The notes beneath the pieces are model-generated. The model worked only from the letters and a program-made list of their open reading frames with translations. It was not told the origin of the DNA and did not search any database. From Takashimella koratensis (lineage: Eukaryota > Basidiomycota > Tremellomycetes > Trichosporonales > Tetragoniomycetaceae), in NCBI GenBank assembly GCA_003116875.1, contig BCKT01000002.1, forward strand, positions 1,860,001 through 1,924,000: 64,000 bases of DNA, written 5' to 3'. The translations under genes and the position numbers were made by a program. Shown in pieces: positions 60,271 to 64,000 of this stretch; position 1 is the stretch's first letter, and every line of letters begins with the position of its first letter.

Positions 60271-61040
60271 CTAGCTTAACCTCTCTAACAGCCTCGCACA
60301 GGCATGAGCCAACCGGATCCCATCCGACATGGGTAATACAGGCTTGACATAATCCGTCCCCATCGGTTTCACCCACTTTTCATCAGCCTTTCCTCTCTTT
60401 TTTCCAACTCCACTCACATCCCAGATCGTATGGAGGGCCTCTATCGCATCTCCTAGTTGGTCAGGGACTTGCCACTGGGGTTTAACGTTGATCAATGCGA
60501 TAGCGATTTTGAGGCAAGCCTGATGTTAGCGGAGAAGGGGCGAGAGGGGGGCCTACTTGGTCTAGCTTGTTGAAGCTGGGGACGGAGAGACCTGCCATAG
60601 GGGTTGCCATGAGTGAGGTGGATAAAAGGGCGGATGGAAGTTGGATCAGCCGAAGTGGGAGAGGAAGAATCGGCTTGACGTCGTCAGACGTGACCGGGAT
60701 TGTGGCTTGTTCGGTGAGGGATTGAGTGATCGGCGGCTTGGGGTCAGTACAGCCCCTGTCAATCATTCACCTCGGAGAACTTGACTCGTTTCACTGCCTT
60801 GGACACCTCGGACACCTTGGACATCGTCTTCTTGGGCTGTAGAATCTGTCGAGTCCGCTTGACCGGACGAGTCGGTTTCTTCCCCACTTTGGGTAGGGTG
60901 GCACTCTGCCTCTGGGCGGAAAAGTACATCAACAGCTGTGCAACCTCCTCGATCGACGGCTGGACTTGAGCCCCTGGTGAATCCTCTTGGACGAGGGTGG
61001 TAGAGCGAAGAGAAGAAGTGGGGGTAGGGGTCTTGAGCAT
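60271..61040 (-). CDS. Unrecognised three-exon gene
   Basis: Exons join across a 34-nt intron near 60760 (KFSE to PPITQ) and a 38-nt intron near 60540 (NKLDQ to ACLKIAIALINV). The product includes VQPSIEEVAQLLMYFSAQ, a basic run (KKPTRPVKRTRQILQPKK), IPVTSDDVKPILPLPLR, and a helical C-terminus with DAIEALHTIWDVSG and LAHACARLLERLS. The first ATG in frame is at 61040, but helical coding sequence (EYLDLLALAASA) continues upstream to a stop, so a 5' exon is likely missing. No signal peptide or membrane helix. Family unknown; the basic centre suggests a nuclear protein. Confidence 0.55.
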
Positions 61041-61636
61041 AGCAGAAGCCGCCAGAGCCAGGAGGTCGAGGTATTCCGGGTCGGGCGTGTGTATAGGTCA
61101 AATGGCCGTTTGGACATGATTGCTGAGAGGAGTGGGAGTCAAGATGAGCAAGAGATGAGATCTGAGCAAGAATAGAGAGAGAGAGAGAGAGAGAGAGGGC
61201 ATCAAGAAGACGAGAAGAGAGACGGGGTGGGCGAGGTCGTGGTCAGTGAGGAAGGTGGTCAGTAGCGACCAGGGTGACAGTAGGGAGGAAGGTGGATCAT
61301 GGGGCAGACTGGTACAGCGTAGAAAGCCGAGGCCGTAGTTGAGCCTCATGCAGAGGAACTGGCCTGTAGGATGCGTGCATGGCGAGGTGGTGTCGATGCA
61401 TCAAGTGGTATAGAGTGAAGAGTGAAGAGTGAAGAGTGAAGAGTGAAGAGTGAACAGATATCTCAGCTTTGTGTCGTCTTGGCCCGCCCGGTGGAGGTGG
61501 TTCAGCTGTCTCCGGATCACCGAGACTAGGGGCCATATAATCAACCTCCCTCTTCCCTCCTTCATCCATCACTCCCTCAACCCCCTTCCCCCTTCCCCCT
61601 TCCCCCTTCCCCCCTCCCGGCTCCCAACCCGTCACA
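61041..61636. other. Promoter region of the TMEM19-like gene with simple repeats
   Basis: It contains a GA run (about 61174-61197), the 7-bp repeat listed separately, and a C/T-rich CTTCCCC repeat at about 61583-61617 shortly before the ATG. Confidence 0.6.
61413..61455 (+). repeat. 7-bp tandem repeat (GTGAAGA)
   Basis: About six units of GTGAAGA, nearly perfect. Confidence 0.9.
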
Positions 61637-62796
61637 ATGGAGACCATCCAAACCATCCACCCCATCTCCGCGTTAATCGCCACCGGTCTCTCCCTGCACG
61701 GACTCCGTAAAGGCTCATTGTCCCCTTCCGGCGCCGGCGCCGCTTGGGCCGTTGGTTACGCACACCTCGCCAACCCTTCCAAAATCTTTGGAGTCGCCAT
61801 GATCGTATTCTACCTCTTGGGTTCGAGAGCGACCAAAGTCAAGGCCGAGGTGAAGAGTAAGTTGGAGGATGGAGTCGACGCGAGTAAGCCTGGAGGGAAT
61901 AGGAATGCGGTACAGGTAGGTCTATGATTGGCAGGCGAGAGGTGGGAGAGCCAAGAGAACGTTGCAAGAGCCTCACTGACCATTTCAGGTCTTGTCCAAC
62001 TCGACACCGTCGCTCATCGCCGCCTTGGTCTACCGCTTTGTCGCTAGCGACTCGGTGAGTCTCTCAATTCTTTCCCTCAACACCTCTCCCTTATATCGTC
62101 CGACTTGCTGACAACTCCTATCGTCGACTCTGTCCCTTCCCTCGCTCAGATCACACCTATCACCCCTCTCCTCTCTACCCCTTTCCCACGCGGTCTCCTC
62201 TTCCTCTCCCTTGCGCACTTTTCCACCGTCCTCGCGGATACTCTTGCTTCTGAACTCGGGATCCTCTCCACTTCCTCACCTCGACACGTACTCACCTTCT
62301 CCCCTGTTCCACCAGGGACGAACGGGGGTGTCTCCCCGCTCGGACTCGCGGTATCCGCGCTCGGAGGTGGGTTGATGGGCGTTGTTTATGCGATAGTGTT
62401 GGGTTTGGAGAGAGGTGGATTGGCCGGGATCAATGGGTGGAGTGGGGTTGGTGAGTTGCTGGTTTTCGGAACGGCAACAGGTCTCTTGGGTAGCTTGGTG
62501 AGTATCTCGTACCGCGGGGGCCTTGCAATGGCCTGTGCAGGGCCAGTTGAAGTATCAGACAGCGAGTCGATGTCGTTAACACCGGGGTAGCTCGATAGCG
62601 TCCTTGGCGCACTCTTCCAACGCACGCTCTACGATACAACAACCAACCGGATCCTCACGGACGCATCTACTCGACCCCGCTCTGGACCCGAGATCAAACA
62701 GATTGGGTTCGGGAGGGAAATACTCTCGAATAGCGGGGTCAACTTTGTTACGAGTTGTCTAATGGCAGCGGCCGGATGGTGGTATGCGAGCCTCTA
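61637..62796 (+). CDS. TMEM19 / DUF92 family multi-pass membrane protein
   Basis: Start 61637 gives METIQTIHPISALIATGLSL. Family blocks are KGSLSPSGAGAAWAVGY, FYLLGSRATKVKAEVKSKLE, NRNAVQVLSNS, HFSTVLADTLASELGIL and NGGVSPLGLAVSALGG, then NSGVNFVTSC before the end WWYASL. Several membrane helices are apparent. There are three introns; the last two are 95-105 nt. The family is widespread from archaea to man. A related plant protein (VTE6) is a phytyl-phosphate kinase, but function in fungi is unknown. The promoter contains the simple repeats just upstream. Confidence 0.88.
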
Positions 62797-62810
62797 AGCG
62801 ACGAGGAATC

Positions 62811-62880
62811 ACGAGCGATCGCGAGTGATCGTGTTGCTCGTGATCGTGTCGCTTGTGATCGTGTCGCTCGTGATCGTGAG
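62811..62880 (+). repeat. 15-bp tandem repeat downstream of the TMEM19-like gene
   Basis: About four units resembling TGATCGTGTCGCTCG, with single changes between units. Confidence 0.8.
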
Positions 62881-63295
62881 TAGAGGCAATCTCGATAGGA
62901 ACCAGTAGAGGCAGTAACGATAGGAACGTTCAAGGGCAACAGCGTCTCAGCTTGTGCATTAGATGCAGTCGTTAAAACCAGACCTCTCTCGTCTCGTATC
63001 TTTGTACACCTCCATATCCAATTCCCGCCTCAGTCTTCTTCTACCCAGCTTCCCAGAGCTAGCCCTCTCCCTCAACTGATCGTTCTTAATCGTGTAATTC
63101 CGATGCATTTCATAAGGACACTTGGGTGACTATGACTGCCCCCTTCTCGTCCTCTCCACAGACCAAGATCCGTTCCACCTCTTTTCCATCCCTTCCTGTG
63201 ACTTCTCCTTCTCCCTCATCTCCATGCTATTAACCACTCTTCTTCTCGCTCTGCTTGACTTCCCCACTTCGCTACGCTCGCTGCGCTCGCGGTGG

Positions 63296-64000
63296 TTAAA
63301 ACCTCGCCGCGGCAGTTTTCGCAGCAACCATTCTTCTCTTCGTTTCTACTCTTCTCTCGTCACCTCCCTTCACCGCTCCCGTACGTAACAGATACGCACT
63401 AGCGAATCGTTCAATCTACCCCAAAGGACGAATATCAACACTGTTCTTGGGAGATTGAACCAATACCATTGAACTGCACTCACCTCGGCTGGGGGGATAC
63501 CGTCTCTTGTCTCTACCCATCTTGTTGCGATTTCTGCAGCTTCCTCTGCAAAAAATTCTCTCTCTTGAGCCTAATCCCAATCGTCAGCTCACGACTTCTT
63601 CTCTTCTCTCCTACCCTACTTCCCTACCCTTCCCCTCTTCCAACTCACCTCATCATGCATCGCTACCACAGCGTCCCAAAGGTCTCTTAACCCCACACCA
63701 CCACTAAGCAACGCCCTTGTTGCCCAACCTGCCTCTCCACCCGCTCCACTCGCCGCGACCAACTGCGCTTGCTCATAAACCACGGGGATGACGATATCTC
63801 CGGGAGCTCCTTCGGAAGGGTAATACTTCCTACAGAGGTCGGTCACCCGATCGGCTAGGATAGCTTCAGCCGTCGTCCCTCCGCCGCTAACAGCGGATAC
63901 GGGCAAGGGCTGGAGGAGTTGACGCCAGACAGCCTCAACCACATCTTCCACTCGCGCGTCGGCGGTTTTCAAGATGAGTAGGATAGGTTCGTACAGCCGT
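63296..64000 (-). CDS. C-terminal end of a probable Nup155/Nup170-type nucleoporin, cut by the window edge
   Basis: The frame is open to the right edge (LYEPILLILKTAD). The visible part has VTDLCRKYYPSEGAPGDIVI, ATRALLSGGVGLRDLWDAV, then after an 81-nt intron QEREFFAEEAAEIATRWV and GIPPAEIERFASAYLL, ending AAKTAAARF (stop 63296-63298). A helical solenoid with a YPSE block and a following short Gly-Val-x-Leu segment recalls the C-terminus of Nup155/Nup170, an inner-ring nuclear pore subunit. This is a partial gene, and the identity is tentative. Confidence 0.45.

Overview
The window looks like nuclear DNA of a basidiomycete fungus. Conserved eukaryotic genes (beta-tubulin, Mago nashi, ELL, UCH37, ATP synthase subunit h, KDM5 demethylase, Pmt4) are split by many very short introns, mostly 31-60 nt. 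These introns have a GTGAGT-like donor and a CTAAC/CTGAC branch site only a few bases before the AG. A protein O-mannosyltransferase and a Ser/Thr-rich surface protein fit a fungus. I cannot name the genus. One ambiguous base (N) sits inside a mitochondrial fragment.

Layout. 1-4970: edge of an acidic-protein gene, a GH88/105-like secreted glycosidase, and an intron-dense divergent beta-tubulin. 4971-12367: first accessory block, with intronless unrecognised ORFs of two paralogous families (here A and B), several with TATA boxes, a 62-bp C-rich tract, and a repeat linked to a decayed tRNA-Ser. 12368-21213: housekeeping block (Mago, ELL, UCH37-like, ATP14, a Mid2-like membrane protein). 21382-31314: second accessory block, with family C (one intact, one broken by a stop), a frameshifted family B copy, a NAPE-PLD-like hydrolase, a second repeat copy joined to an intact tRNA-Ser(CGA), and a decayed gene carrying a nad1 fragment of mitochondrial origin. 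31372-64000: housekeeping block (CNNM/Mam3, Cid1-type nucleotidyltransferase, DH-PH RhoGEF, KDM5, ARID/zinc-finger protein, Pmt4, three unrecognised genes, TMEM19-like, and a probable nucleoporin cut by the right edge).

The most unusual material is the set of short, mostly intronless, often TATA-driven ORFan families A, B and C. They sit in two islands with repeats, pseudogene copies and duplication scars, inside a genome whose conserved genes are intron-dense. I find no known domain in them. The second theme is extreme splicing: a 9-nt microexon in beta-tubulin, a 6-nt microexon in mago and a GC-AG intron, all required to restore conserved protein sequence. All gene models were made by eye from conserved reading frames and splice consensus; no search or alignment program was run.
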